From contig JAFUOQ010000016.1 of assembly GCA_017472695.1 (NCBI GenBank), forward strand, positions 117,257 through 181,256: a stretch of DNA of 64,000 nt, written 5' to 3'. Below the pieces are notes generated by a model, which worked only from the letters and a program-made list of their open reading frames with translations, had not been told where the DNA came from and searched no databases. A program made the translations under genes and the position numbers. The DNA comes from Clostridia bacterium. Its GTDB lineage: Bacteria > Bacillota > Clostridia > Oscillospirales > CAG-272. Shown one piece after another: positions 1-8,990 of this stretch (positions are counted from its first letter, which is position 1; each line of letters begins with the position of its first letter).

Positions 1-522
1 AGGCAATCCATAGGTTCTATTATATGCAAGCACTAAAAGATCTGCGCTTGCTTTTGATGCGCTATATGGACTACTTGGCTTAAGAGATGTTTTCTCCGTA
101 AAAAGCAAGTCCTTTTTATCAAGAGGCAAATCTCCATAAACCTCATCGGTTGACACTTGATGATATCGCTCGATACCATATTTCAGACACGCATCCATCA
201 AAACTTGAGTGCCAAGAATGTTTGTTTTTAAAAACACCTCGGGATTATCAATAGAACGGTCAACGTGGCTTTCCGCTGCAAGGTTTACAACGATATTTGG
301 CTTTTCAGCTTCAAATATTTTGTAAATTGCTTCTCTGTCGCATATATCTGTTTTATAGAATTTGAAATTAGGATTTAGAAATGCTTTTTCAAGTGTGGAA
401 AGATTCCCTGCGTAAGTTAGGCAGTCTATGCACACTATTCTGTAATTACTATATTTTTCAAGCATATAGTAAACGAAGTTGGAGCCAATAAACCCAGCCC
501 CGCCTGTCACAATAATGGTCAT
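1..522 (-). CDS. rmlB: dTDP-glucose 4,6-dehydratase, 3' end cut off by window
   Basis: The N-terminal 174 residues are visible; the rest lies left of the window. The family converts dTDP-glucose to dTDP-4-keto-6-deoxyglucose, the second step of dTDP-rhamnose synthesis, in the cytoplasm. Seen here: the Rossmann NAD-binding motif GGAGFIG at residues 7-13, the STDEVYGD segment with the catalytic Thr-Asp-Glu, and the short-chain dehydrogenase pair Tyr153-x3-Lys157 (YSASK). The ATG at 520-522 is preceded by a strong AGGAGG site. It is the last visible gene of the minus-strand polysaccharide operon, 18 bases after the FrhB-like gene, which suggests a rhamnose-type or other 6-deoxy sugar in the polymer. 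Confidence 0.93.
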   Translation of the reverse strand, partial: MTIIVTGGAGFIGSNFVYYMLEKYSNYRIVCIDCLTYAGNLSTLEKAFLNPNFKFYKTDICDREAIYKIFEAEKPNIVVNLAAESHVDRSIDNPEVFLKTNILGTQVLMDACLKYGIERYHQVSTDEVYGDLPLDKKDLLFTEKTSLKPSSPYSASKASADLLVLAYNRTYGLP

Positions 523-540
523 AGCGTCCTCCTTCTATTA

Positions 541-1680
541 TTATTTAAAGACTTTTTTCAATGTTCTTTTAAGTTTTGATTTTACTTTTTGCAGAAGCGT
601 GCGCTTTGTATATTTTTCAACCAATTTATCAAAGTTTTCACTCTCGATTTTTTGCATAAAGCTATTGCGCTTCTTGGACTTTTCAACAGATTTTACAGCA
701 GATGGATTATTCAAAAGTGCCAAATCTACATCTACCGCCTTGATAACCAATCCGCTTGATATTCTTTCTAGCATTTCTTTTCCGTTTTCGGTATGAATAA
801 GAACGAGTGATGTACCCTTATTATCATTCAATTCAGGAGCTACATTATTGATTCCCCAAAAATCCGCTAAGGTCAAATCACTTGCTCTATTTTTCGATTT
901 AAAGACGCAATTATAGCACGAGTGTCTTAAACACAAATCGCTTAAGAATGCTTTTATGTATTTATCATCTTTAGCAAGACTTTTATATTCCAGTGTATCC
1001 TCAAAAGAAATCAACACTGAATAATTTCCCCAGCCAAAGCTCTTGTTTCTAAAGCTTGCACTGCGCACCTTTGATGAACTTTTGGATTGTAAATATTCTT
1101 GCCATACCTTTGGAGAAGGAACACCATGACAAATAAGATCAGATGTCAAAAGATTATCATATTTCTTATTAAGATATTTAAGCAACCCCTCTATTTGACA
1201 AGGAGTACCAGTAAAGTATACCTCTGTGCCATTATCAAGAAAGCTTTTAACTTGCTTGTATGTATCACCAATTGTGCTTTGAACGTACTTTGAGCCTCTT
1301 AATTTGGTGAGGTCTTCAACATTATCAACGCAAATGTGCTTAACGTCAAAGCCTTCGTCAAAGGCAGCGCCAAAAAACACTCCGCCGTTTGCAATTACCT
1401 GCTCGGCAATAGCAGTAAAAATACCGCCAGATGAGCTTTGAAGTCTTATTTTTTCATTCTTGTTGATGGCTGCATACGCCTTTGTGTCTGAAGAAACGAT
1501 ATTTTTTGAAATTATTGGGCATGCCCTTTCGCACAAGCCACAATCAATGCATCTATCCAAATCTACATTTGGATAAAGAAAGCCCTCGTCGTCCCTTTCC
1601 ATACTTATACAGCTTTTAGGGCAAGCCATAGCACAAGCATGACAGCCCGAGCATTTTGATTTATCGAATATTTTAATCAT
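541..1680 (-). CDS. Coenzyme F420 hydrogenase/dehydrogenase beta-subunit-like 4Fe-4S protein
   Basis: 379 residues. Two ferredoxin-type 4Fe-4S motifs open the protein (CxxCxxCxxxC at residues 10-20 and 44-54), followed by an FrhB-like flavin/iron-sulfur fold with further cysteines (segment CLRHSCYNCVFK). Such proteins occur in many polysaccharide clusters of gut Firmicutes and Bacteroidetes beside polysaccharide pyruvyltransferases, exactly as here. Methanogen F420 metabolism is not implied. The real substrate is not established; a redox step on a sugar or on the pyruvyl donor is a guess. Transcribed with its neighbours on the minus strand; the stop TAA is at 541-543. Confidence 0.8.
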   Translation of the reverse strand: MIKIFDKSKCSGCHACAMACPKSCISMERDDEGFLYPNVDLDRCIDCGLCERACPIISKNIVSSDTKAYAAINKNEKIRLQSSSGGIFTAIAEQVIANGGVFFGAAFDEGFDVKHICVDNVEDLTKLRGSKYVQSTIGDTYKQVKSFLDNGTEVYFTGTPCQIEGLLKYLNKKYDNLLTSDLICHGVPSPKVWQEYLQSKSSSKVRSASFRNKSFGWGNYSVLISFEDTLEYKSLAKDDKYIKAFLSDLCLRHSCYNCVFKSKNRASDLTLADFWGINNVAPELNDNKGTSLVLIHTENGKEMLERISSGLVIKAVDVDLALLNNPSAVKSVEKSKKRNSFMQKIESENFDKLVEKYTKRTLLQKVKSKLKRTLKKVFK

Positions 1681-1736
1681 TTTTCGTATTATTCACCTAT
1701 AATATTTTTGAAAACTATTTACTTTCATTTGCGTTT

Positions 1737-2885
1737 TCAGTAATTTTCTTTCAAGCATTTATTATTTATGCTTTCTTGCAAATATAATATAGATTTTTGT
1801 TTCATCGCTTCAAATTTTTCAAACGGCTTAGAATAATCAATATCCATCTTTTGCTCATACCAAGCTTCGTTGGTTTCAATATCTTTACAAATCCTGTACT
1901 CAGCATCGAACATAGATAACAAGGATGTCAATCTTGTAAGCATATCCTTGTGTTTCATTCTTTCAAAAACAAAGAATTGTTTATGATATAGCAATGAAAA
2001 AACACTCGCATGAAAGCTATCAGTCAAAACGAATTCAGCGTTTTTTATAAATGATATGAAATCGGCAGGTGAAACGTCAGAATATTCGCTGTCTGCAAAC
2101 TCTCTTTTAGACGATAGATACGCTATGGATACAAGTTTTAAATTTTTAGCGTGAGCAAATTCTTTTGCTCTCTTTTCAAACATTTCGTTATTGGACAAGA
2201 AATAACAGAAAACATATTTTTCTTGCTCTCTTCTTGAAGTGCAAATCTCATCCCATTCTTCGTGTGAAATCAGCATTGTCGGATCAAGAACCCATTCGAC
2301 CTTTACCGGAGAAACATCCTCAATCAAATCAACAGTGTTTTTTTCTCTAACAGAAACGGCAGAATAGTCCTTTAAAGAGTTAGCAAATACGTCTTTTTGC
2401 GCCTCTGTAAGTGAATTTCGTGATATGCTAGCAGCATATGATATTTTAATTTTTCCACTTGGCACAAAATCAAGTCTATATGCTCGTTCCCACATTATCG
2501 GATTCCAAACCTGATCGCTTCCTGTTATAAATACATCATAATCATTCACACATCGATCTATATTTTTGTGATTGTATATTTTATCACTATGTGGAATGCT
2601 TAATCCAAATGCTTTTATCGCCTTAGCCTTTGCAGTTCTCGCCTTTTTTCTTTTTCTTCTCGCCGGAATTAAAAAATTCGCAGATAATATTAATATTTTT
2701 TTTACAAAATTTTTAATTATTTGAAGAACTGGCTTTTTTTGCTCACGACCATAGATATACGAGATCTGTTCAACCTTGTCATCCTCATCTTTGATTTTTT
2801 CAATTGCTTTCACGAGCGCGTACGCCTGTAAATTTCCACCATAATTAACACTATTATGGTACATTGTAATTATACCAATTCTCAT
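1737..2885 (-). CDS. Polysaccharide pyruvyltransferase family protein
   Basis: 382 residues, usual length for the family (CsaB/WcaK-like, PF04230). The N-terminal motif NYGGNLQAYAL (residues 14-24) and the central ITGSDQVWNP segment are hallmarks. The family transfers a pyruvyl ketal from phosphoenolpyruvate to a sugar, adding negative charge to surface polymers. It sits one base after the flippase gene and about 56 bases before the FrhB-like Fe-S gene, a pairing seen in many surface-polysaccharide clusters. Substrate sugar cannot be read from the sequence. Confidence 0.85.
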   Translation of the reverse strand: MRIGIITMYHNSVNYGGNLQAYALVKAIEKIKDEDDKVEQISYIYGREQKKPVLQIIKNFVKKILILSANFLIPARRKRKKARTAKAKAIKAFGLSIPHSDKIYNHKNIDRCVNDYDVFITGSDQVWNPIMWERAYRLDFVPSGKIKISYAASISRNSLTEAQKDVFANSLKDYSAVSVREKNTVDLIEDVSPVKVEWVLDPTMLISHEEWDEICTSRREQEKYVFCYFLSNNEMFEKRAKEFAHAKNLKLVSIAYLSSKREFADSEYSDVSPADFISFIKNAEFVLTDSFHASVFSLLYHKQFFVFERMKHKDMLTRLTSLLSMFDAEYRICKDIETNEAWYEQKMDIDYSKPFEKFEAMKQKSILYLQESINNKCLKENY

Positions 2886-2886
2886 T

Positions 2887-4416
2887 TTATTTATTCTTTA
2901 TTTTCCTTAATTTATTTTTCAAAAATGTTGCCATTCCTTTTCGCTGTTGCCTGTCGAATCCTACAAGGAAAGCCAAAAGCAAATACACCACAGATATAAC
3001 AATAGCTATCGCAACAAACAATATCCACGAATCTACTTCAATAGCATTGCAAATAGGGAATCCAATCAATAAGCAAAGGGCAACTGGTATTAGCATTCTC
3101 AATTGGCATTTCAATACAAAATGTCCCATTTCCAATTTCATAACTTTTTTATAAATAATTATCAGTATAGTTATTCTAACTATATAGGCAATTAAAATTG
3201 ATACACAGGCACCAATGACTCCCCATAAATAAGACATCACGAACGAAAGCGCTATGTTAACTATTCCTGATACGATTTCTGCTAAAGCTTGCCACTTTAT
3301 TTTGTTTTTAACGATTACAGCGGTATGTGCCACTTGCATTGAATTGTAAAAAAATCCTGGAACCAAGACAAGAAGTAATCCATAATATGCTGCTAAATAA
3401 GTTTCCCCAAGCCACATACGTATAAACGGCTGACCTAATAATGCAAAACCAACTATTATAAGTCCGTTTAAGGCTGCTTGATATTTACCAACGCTGATGA
3501 GCAACTTATTGATTTCTTTACTGTGCTCGTTTTTTGAATATATTTGCGTAATTTTTGGCAAAAACATACCCTTTATAGCTGTAGTAATAACATAAGAATA
3601 TCCTTCAATTTGTGATACTACACCAAAAACAGCAATAGCGGTAGATGCCGAAGCCGCAACTACTCCAAGAATATTTGGAGTGATTCCAATTATCAATCTT
3701 TGCGACATAGTTATTACCGTCATCCAGGCTGAAAATTTAAATATTTCTTTGTAAAGACCTTTGTCACTATATCTAAAGTTTGTTTTAACAGGCGTCGTCG
3801 TCTTTATAACTATAAGCTTGTATATAATAATTACTATACCAACCGCTGCATGAATAGTAACAAGTGCGTATAATCCACCGCCCAAAATTAATGTTACTAT
3901 TGTAATTGTAACAAGCAAAAATCTATACAACAGGTCTGCAAATTTTAATTGAATAAACTTTTCGTATGCATTTATTATTCCGCTTAAGTTAAGAAATGGG
4001 AAATTAATAACCGCAAACGATGCTGATATAATATATACTATTTTAAATCTTTCAATTTCTTCGGGGGTTAGCTTAACATATATAACATCTATCAAAAAGA
4101 ACGCAACAAACAATGCAATAAAAATAATTAAGTCAATAATTAAAAACAATTTGTATATTGCGCCTAAAAAATTATTAACTTTTTCTTGTGATCCTTCTGA
4201 ACGGTATTTTGAAACATATCGAGATGTAGCAGTGCTCAATCCAAAATCAACTATAAACAAAGAAATCAAAGAATTAGCTAATGTGTAGAGTCCATAGTCA
4301 GAATCGCCAATTTGACCGATAATCCATGGTGTATAAAGCAATCCAACTACAATGTTTATCGCTATTGAAGCGTATGACATTATAGCCCCAATACCCATTT
4401 GTTTTTTACTAGACAT
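2887..4416 (-). CDS. Polysaccharide flippase, Wzx/MOP superfamily
   Basis: 509 residues with about 12-14 hydrophobic segments spread over the whole length. The N-terminus (MGIGAIMSYASIAINIVVGLLYTP) and the segment DYGLYTLANSLISLF are typical of Wzx-type lipid-linked oligosaccharide flippases (PST family, MOP superfamily). The expected role is to move undecaprenyl-diphosphate-linked repeat units across the cytoplasmic membrane so that the EpsG-like polymerase of the same operon can join them. It lies one base from the pyruvyltransferase and from the GT2 gene, so it is translated within a tight polycistronic unit. Confidence 0.9.
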   Translation of the reverse strand: MSSKKQMGIGAIMSYASIAINIVVGLLYTPWIIGQIGDSDYGLYTLANSLISLFIVDFGLSTATSRYVSKYRSEGSQEKVNNFLGAIYKLFLIIDLIIFIALFVAFFLIDVIYVKLTPEEIERFKIVYIISASFAVINFPFLNLSGIINAYEKFIQLKFADLLYRFLLVTITIVTLILGGGLYALVTIHAAVGIVIIIYKLIVIKTTTPVKTNFRYSDKGLYKEIFKFSAWMTVITMSQRLIIGITPNILGVVAASASTAIAVFGVVSQIEGYSYVITTAIKGMFLPKITQIYSKNEHSKEINKLLISVGKYQAALNGLIIVGFALLGQPFIRMWLGETYLAAYYGLLLVLVPGFFYNSMQVAHTAVIVKNKIKWQALAEIVSGIVNIALSFVMSYLWGVIGACVSILIAYIVRITILIIIYKKVMKLEMGHFVLKCQLRMLIPVALCLLIGFPICNAIEVDSWILFVAIAIVISVVYLLLAFLVGFDRQQRKGMATFLKNKLRKIKNK

Positions 4417-4417
4417 T

Positions 4418-5362
4418 TTACCCTCTATGTTTTATTTTATATAAAAACTTATAAATAAAATACATTCTATGAGTTATAACAGAAAACCATTTTTTATCAA
4501 ATGCTATTGCAGGTGCAAAGCTTTTTTTGTTTTTAATTATGTATTTTATAAGTTCTTTTTCTGTTTTTTTGTATCCTTTTGCTCTTCCTGTGCACATTTT
4601 CAAAAGGAGAGCCATATTTGCTTTTATGCGCAAATTTACTATTTTATCCTTGAGATGAGGATAAAGCTTACTTATAAGCTCTTCCTTTTTTTGAGCAAAA
4701 TAAAGTATATCAAAGTATTTTTCAGAAAAAGCTCCTCTTGATGCACTTCCTTCGGTTGGATACACCTTATATACATTTTTTTCCGTATGTATAACCTTTG
4801 GTTGTTTCAATGCACATGTAAAGCAAAAGAAACTGTCCTCGTGTATTTTTCTACCTTCTTTAAATCTTACATCAGCACCTAAAAAAGCTTTTTTAAACAA
4901 TTTTCTCACAGAATAACCTATATGGTGATCCTCTATGCATTTAATTAAAAACTCTTCACCAGTTAAGCTAAGCTCTTCTGGCAATACACCATCTTCTTCT
5001 GATTTTTTTGCATTTACAATGTCGGCATCGTTTTTTAGTGCTATATCAAGCATTAATTCTATTGCATCAGGTAGAAGCTCATCATCTGCGTCCAAAAACG
5101 AGATGTAGTTGCCTGTTGAATTATCAATACCTATATTTCTTGCACGGCAAACACCACCATTATCGGTGGAGATTAGCTTTATATTGTCATATTTTTCAGT
5201 GTATGTCTTAACCTTTTCCTCGGTTTTGTCCTTTGAGCCGTCATTGATTACCACGATTTCTACATTGTCGTGTGTTTGGTTAAGAGCAGAGTTAATCGCC
5301 CTGTCTATAAACGGCTCCGCATTATATGCGGGAATTACAACACTAACCTTTTCTTTTTTCAT
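4418..5362 (-). CDS. Glycosyltransferase family 2
   Basis: 314 residues. GT-A fold signatures: VSVVIPAYNAEPFIDRA near the N-terminus, INDGSKDKT around residues 39-47, and the metal-binding DADD at residues 91-94. It should add one sugar from a nucleotide-sugar donor to the lipid-linked repeat unit on the inner face of the membrane. Its start overlaps the end of the preceding GT4 gene by four bases (ATGA type), so translation is probably coupled. Donor and acceptor are unknown. Confidence 0.9.
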   Translation of the reverse strand: MKKEKVSVVIPAYNAEPFIDRAINSALNQTHDNVEIVVINDGSKDKTEEKVKTYTEKYDNIKLISTDNGGVCRARNIGIDNSTGNYISFLDADDELLPDAIELMLDIALKNDADIVNAKKSEEDGVLPEELSLTGEEFLIKCIEDHHIGYSVRKLFKKAFLGADVRFKEGRKIHEDSFFCFTCALKQPKVIHTEKNVYKVYPTEGSASRGAFSEKYFDILYFAQKKEELISKLYPHLKDKIVNLRIKANMALLLKMCTGRAKGYKKTEKELIKYIIKNKKSFAPAIAFDKKWFSVITHRMYFIYKFLYKIKHRG

Positions 5363-6528
5363 TTTTTCCTCTTATGCACCTCGGCAACGGAGCAAGGTCC
5401 GCCCTCATATAATGTGCATTTTTTATTATTCTTCAATTCTTCTGCTAAAATCAATAGTCTTTCTGTGGCAACTGTAGCATTCCATTCGTTTTTCATTGTG
5501 TTATATGCGTTTTTGCCCATTTCTTTTCTTTTTTCTCGGTTGTCTAATAGGTATTTTACCTTTTCGTAGAGCTCGTCAACGCTATCATTATGATATATTG
5601 CTCCATTTTTGCCGTCGTTTAGTAAATATGGTACAGCACCTATATTGTTGTTAGCCACTACTGCACAGGCACTATTCATGGATTCGTTAAGAACTGCACC
5701 CCATCCCTCTTGCCTATCCGATGTAAACAGGAAAATCTCACTTTTCTCCATATATTCTCTTACTGCCTCTGGGCTCATTGAGCCAAGAATGTGCACACAA
5801 TCATCTAGGTTGTTCACAAGCACTGCCTTAACAAGCTCTGCATACAAATTACCCGTACCTATCATATTAAGGTCAAATTTATATCCTTCAGACTTTAATC
5901 GTCTTGCTACCTCCACTGCATATTCAGGGTGCTTCCAGTCAATTATTCTACCGCACCACAAAAGCGAATTTTCCTTTTTGTCATCAATAAATATGTCTAT
6001 GTCCTCATATTCTTTAACCTCTGGAAAATAGCCCCACTTATATGCTTTGCCAATGAATGTCTTTGTTCTTGCGTAGTCATCAGCTACGTACGCTCCTGCA
6101 CATAGTAAAAAAAGCTTTTTATGTATATTATGAGTAAAATAATACTTTATTTTGCGTGGAAACATCGTATACCATTTTGGCTCTTTCTTATAAAGCCTTT
6201 CTGTATACTTAAATGTTATTTTTTTCTTTTTAATTCTTTGCTTTACAAAAGCCTCAAGTCCCCAACCATATACAACAATATCGGCTTCATTTATAATAGC
6301 TACTGCATTGCTTGCGTTTTCTTTTGATTCATATGCCTTTAAAACAAAATCATACATATCATTCATATCGTGATATCCAAGCTGCTTTCTTACGCTTGGA
6401 ACGGGAGTGGTTGCTACAAAAACAAAGCTATCATTAGTTTTTTTGAGCATTTCCTTGCAAAATGGTAATTGGTGATGATTCAAGTAGTTTGAAACAAAAA
6501 CCACTTTGTTTTTACTTTTCAAGCCCAT
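5359..6528 (-). CDS. Glycosyltransferase family 4
   Basis: 389 residues, GT-B fold. The C-terminal half has the typical donor-binding region: LWCGRIIDWKHPEYAVEVARRL, then EIFLFTSDRQEGWGAVLNESMNSACAVVAN with the EGWG..LNE motif around the conserved glutamates. A retaining transferase acting in repeat-unit assembly is expected. ATG is preceded by a GAGGGA site. The end overlaps the following GT2 gene by four bases. Specific sugar unknown. Confidence 0.88.
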   Translation of the reverse strand: MGLKSKNKVVFVSNYLNHHQLPFCKEMLKKTNDSFVFVATTPVPSVRKQLGYHDMNDMYDFVLKAYESKENASNAVAIINEADIVVYGWGLEAFVKQRIKKKKITFKYTERLYKKEPKWYTMFPRKIKYYFTHNIHKKLFLLCAGAYVADDYARTKTFIGKAYKWGYFPEVKEYEDIDIFIDDKKENSLLWCGRIIDWKHPEYAVEVARRLKSEGYKFDLNMIGTGNLYAELVKAVLVNNLDDCVHILGSMSPEAVREYMEKSEIFLFTSDRQEGWGAVLNESMNSACAVVANNNIGAVPYLLNDGKNGAIYHNDSVDELYEKVKYLLDNREKRKEMGKNAYNTMKNEWNATVATERLLILAEELKNNKKCTLYEGGPCSVAEVHKRKK

Positions 6529-6548
6529 TTCGTCCCTCTTGTTTTTCT

Positions 6549-6980
6549 TTATTTTTTTGACATTGTTTCTTTTATTTGAGTACTACTTACTCCGTGTGTA
6601 TAAGGCAAATACTCTATTGCTACACCAACTTTAGCAAATTGCTCTTCTGTTTTTTGATATCTTTCTGTCCCCTTCCAATCATCTCCGGAAAAAAGAACAT
6701 CAAAATTAAATTTATCAAGAGCTAACATTTTATTATCGGTTATTTCATAATTTACCAACACTGCTTCATCAACCGCTTTTAACGCATTGAGAATCCTTAC
6801 GCGATCATCTTCTTTTATAACAGGCTCTTTTTTCTTTATATTTCTGACATAATCATCATCGCAAACGCCAATAATTAGATAATCGCACATAGATTTGCAG
6901 CGTTCTATTAAGTTCAAATGTCCAACATGAAAAAGATCAAAAACACCTGCAGTGTATCCTACTTTATACTTTTTTGACAT
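6549..6980 (-). CDS. tagD: Glycerol-3-phosphate cytidylyltransferase (CDP-glycerol synthesis)
   Basis: 143 residues, close to the family's usual 130-140. The nucleotidyltransferase motif HVGH at residues 18-21 (within FDLFHVGHLNLIE) and the C-terminal THGVSSTQI segment match TagD/GCT. It makes CDP-glycerol from CTP and sn-glycerol-3-phosphate, the donor for glycerol-phosphate groups. Its partner in this operon may be the adjacent LicD gene (one base upstream); elsewhere in the window the CDP-glycerol glycerophosphotransferase domain of the 50286-54026 protein could also use this donor. A related ethanolamine-phosphate cytidylyltransferase activity cannot be excluded. Confidence 0.87.
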   Translation of the reverse strand: MSKKYKVGYTAGVFDLFHVGHLNLIERCKSMCDYLIIGVCDDDYVRNIKKKEPVIKEDDRVRILNALKAVDEAVLVNYEITDNKMLALDKFNFDVLFSGDDWKGTERYQKTEEQFAKVGVAIEYLPYTHGVSSTQIKETMSKK

Positions 6981-6981
6981 T

Positions 6982-7794
6982 TTAGTTATCTCCTTTTTCT
7001 TTTAAATAGCATTCATTTACATGGGTAGATTGCGTGGATTTAGGTGGCTTCATATAGTCACCATACATAGCAGTTAATATTTCGTCGTATCCAACCGGAG
7101 CCTTAAATGTATGTCCATCAAACAGAACATCTATTGTTTTTTCGTAGCAAGTGCGATGATACCTGTTTCTCTTTGAATTTGAAAGTCCTGCAGTCGAACC
7201 AACATACTCACATTCGCTAAATGCATACTCATTATTTAATTTTTCTGCCTTCCTTAAATATTTTTTATCTCGGCCAAGAAATTTAATAAATGGTCTAACG
7301 ATTCTCTTTTTAATACTTAAAGCTTTTGGATCTATTATTGAAACATTATGTAACCTATAAAGTCTATATTTTTTGTTGTACCATTTTTCAAAGTCTTCGA
7401 GCTTTTCAGGTTGACCATCTAAAGGAAAAACATCTATATCTATTCCCAAGCTTTCATTATCAGCATAGTAAACGCGCTCTTCTTTTTTAATTGTTCGTGT
7501 GTCTATAACCTTCACATATGTATGCTTACTAATGCTGCTGTAGGGAGAAATTACTTTTAAATTTTCATATTCATTTGCTTCTTCAAAAACTTTAATAAAT
7601 CGCTCATAGTCCTCGCGTGGCATTTGAATATCAATATCATCGTCCCATGGAATAAAGCCCTTGTGTCTTATAGCACCCAAGAGTGTACCATATGCCAAGA
7701 AATATGTAATATTATGTTTTTGGCAAAACATATCTACTTTTTCTAATATTTCAAGTTCTATTTTTTTTATTTCTTCTGTTGAAAGCTTTCTCAT
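6982..7794 (-). CDS. LicD family phosphotransferase
   Basis: 270 residues. The LicD/fukutin nucleotidyltransferase-fold signature is clear: AYGTLLGAIRHKGFIPWDDD at residues 34-53, then DIDIQM with the metal-binding acidic residues. LicD proteins transfer phosphocholine or similar phospho-groups (from CDP-linked donors) to teichoic acid or capsule sugars. Placed directly before tagD, this copy may transfer glycerol-phosphate from CDP-glycerol, which is an inference. The ATG overlaps the stop of the upstream GT4 gene by four bases. Confidence 0.88.
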   Translation of the reverse strand: MRKLSTEEIKKIELEILEKVDMFCQKHNITYFLAYGTLLGAIRHKGFIPWDDDIDIQMPREDYERFIKVFEEANEYENLKVISPYSSISKHTYVKVIDTRTIKKEERVYYADNESLGIDIDVFPLDGQPEKLEDFEKWYNKKYRLYRLHNVSIIDPKALSIKKRIVRPFIKFLGRDKKYLRKAEKLNNEYAFSECEYVGSTAGLSNSKRNRYHRTCYEKTIDVLFDGHTFKAPVGYDEILTAMYGDYMKPPKSTQSTHVNECYLKEKGDN

Positions 7795-8990
7795 ATTACA
7801 TCCTTAAAAAGTTCAATGTATTCTTTGAATTTATCGTTTTTATCAAACTTATGCGCACGCGAAACGCATGCACTGGTAGAAAAAGGCTCGTCATCGCATA
7901 TACGGATAATTTCCTTCTCCATTGTGTCAACATCATCGACATCAACTACCACGCCACAGCTACTATCAATTATTTCAGGGCTACCGCCCGTTCTAAAGGT
8001 AACTATAGGCGTTCCGCAAGCAAGAGCTTCCATATTTACAGTTGGGAAGGTATCCTCTCTTGTTGCATTGGCAAACACATCACTCGCTGAATATATTTCG
8101 GCAAGCTCGGTTTGGTTAGCCGTACGGTGAATTGAAATTATATTGCCAGGTAATTCTTTATCAATTTCATCATTAGTTCCTACAAGTACAATTTGATAAT
8201 CACTTGGCAAGGATTTTGCAAGCTCCTTAAACACATCAAGTCCTTTGCGTTTTCCCCAGTCAAAAGCAACACCCAAAACAATCTTTTTGTTTTCAAGACC
8301 ATACTTTTTTCTAAAGTCACTCTCTCTTGGCTTAAAAATTTCCAAATCTATTCCGTTATTTATAACCTCAACTGGATATTCCTTTAAACACGACTCGGAA
8401 ACCAATCCTGCAAGCCATTTTGAAGGTGTTACTATTGTCATATTCTCAACGCCTGTAAGCCACTCTTTTTTGAGCTTGTACATTTTTTCGGTTTTATCTA
8501 CATATGCCTGTGGGTATTGTCTATATTGTGGACACTCATAGCAACCTGTTTTCCACTTGTCGCATTTTGCCATTATAAAGTGTGGGCACTGTCCTGTAAA
8601 CGCCCAGCAATCGTGGAAGGTCCAAACAACCCTTATGTTATTTTTCTTTATGTAATCAAAGAGCATTGGAAGATTGATGCACCAGCAATGTAAAATATGT
8701 AAATTTATAATGTCCGGCTTGTAGTTATCAATGACCTTTAACAATTTCTTTGTATCACGTTTTGAATAAAGTCCGTTTTTGCCGGTCAATCTTCCTCTGA
8801 TAATATGTGAAAGCTTGCCAAAAAACGAGCCGACTAATATATCATCTCTATCACTTTTTTTATAATTCTTTGTCCAGCTAAGGTACGTTAATGTTTCATA
8901 ATCGTTTTCTTTAGCAACACTCGAAATGCCGTTTACTATTTTTCCTGTACTGCCGTAAGGTATTCCGTTTATAAAAATCACTTTTTTCAT
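7791..8990 (-). CDS. Glycosyltransferase family 4
   Basis: 399 residues. The N-terminal half has the HILHCWCINLPMLFDYI and TFHDCWAFTGQCPHF segments typical of a GT4 subgroup in gut bacterial capsule clusters, with several cysteines (CDKWKTGCYECP) that may bind metal. The C-terminal half carries the donor-site motif around REDTFPTVNMEALACGTPIVTF. A retaining sugar transfer in repeat-unit assembly is expected. The ATG overlaps the end of the polymerase gene by four bases (ATGA). Confidence 0.9.
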   Translation of the reverse strand: MKKVIFINGIPYGSTGKIVNGISSVAKENDYETLTYLSWTKNYKKSDRDDILVGSFFGKLSHIIRGRLTGKNGLYSKRDTKKLLKVIDNYKPDIINLHILHCWCINLPMLFDYIKKNNIRVVWTFHDCWAFTGQCPHFIMAKCDKWKTGCYECPQYRQYPQAYVDKTEKMYKLKKEWLTGVENMTIVTPSKWLAGLVSESCLKEYPVEVINNGIDLEIFKPRESDFRKKYGLENKKIVLGVAFDWGKRKGLDVFKELAKSLPSDYQIVLVGTNDEIDKELPGNIISIHRTANQTELAEIYSASDVFANATREDTFPTVNMEALACGTPIVTFRTGGSPEIIDSSCGVVVDVDDVDTMEKEIIRICDDEPFSTSACVSRAHKFDKNDKFKEYIELFKDVI

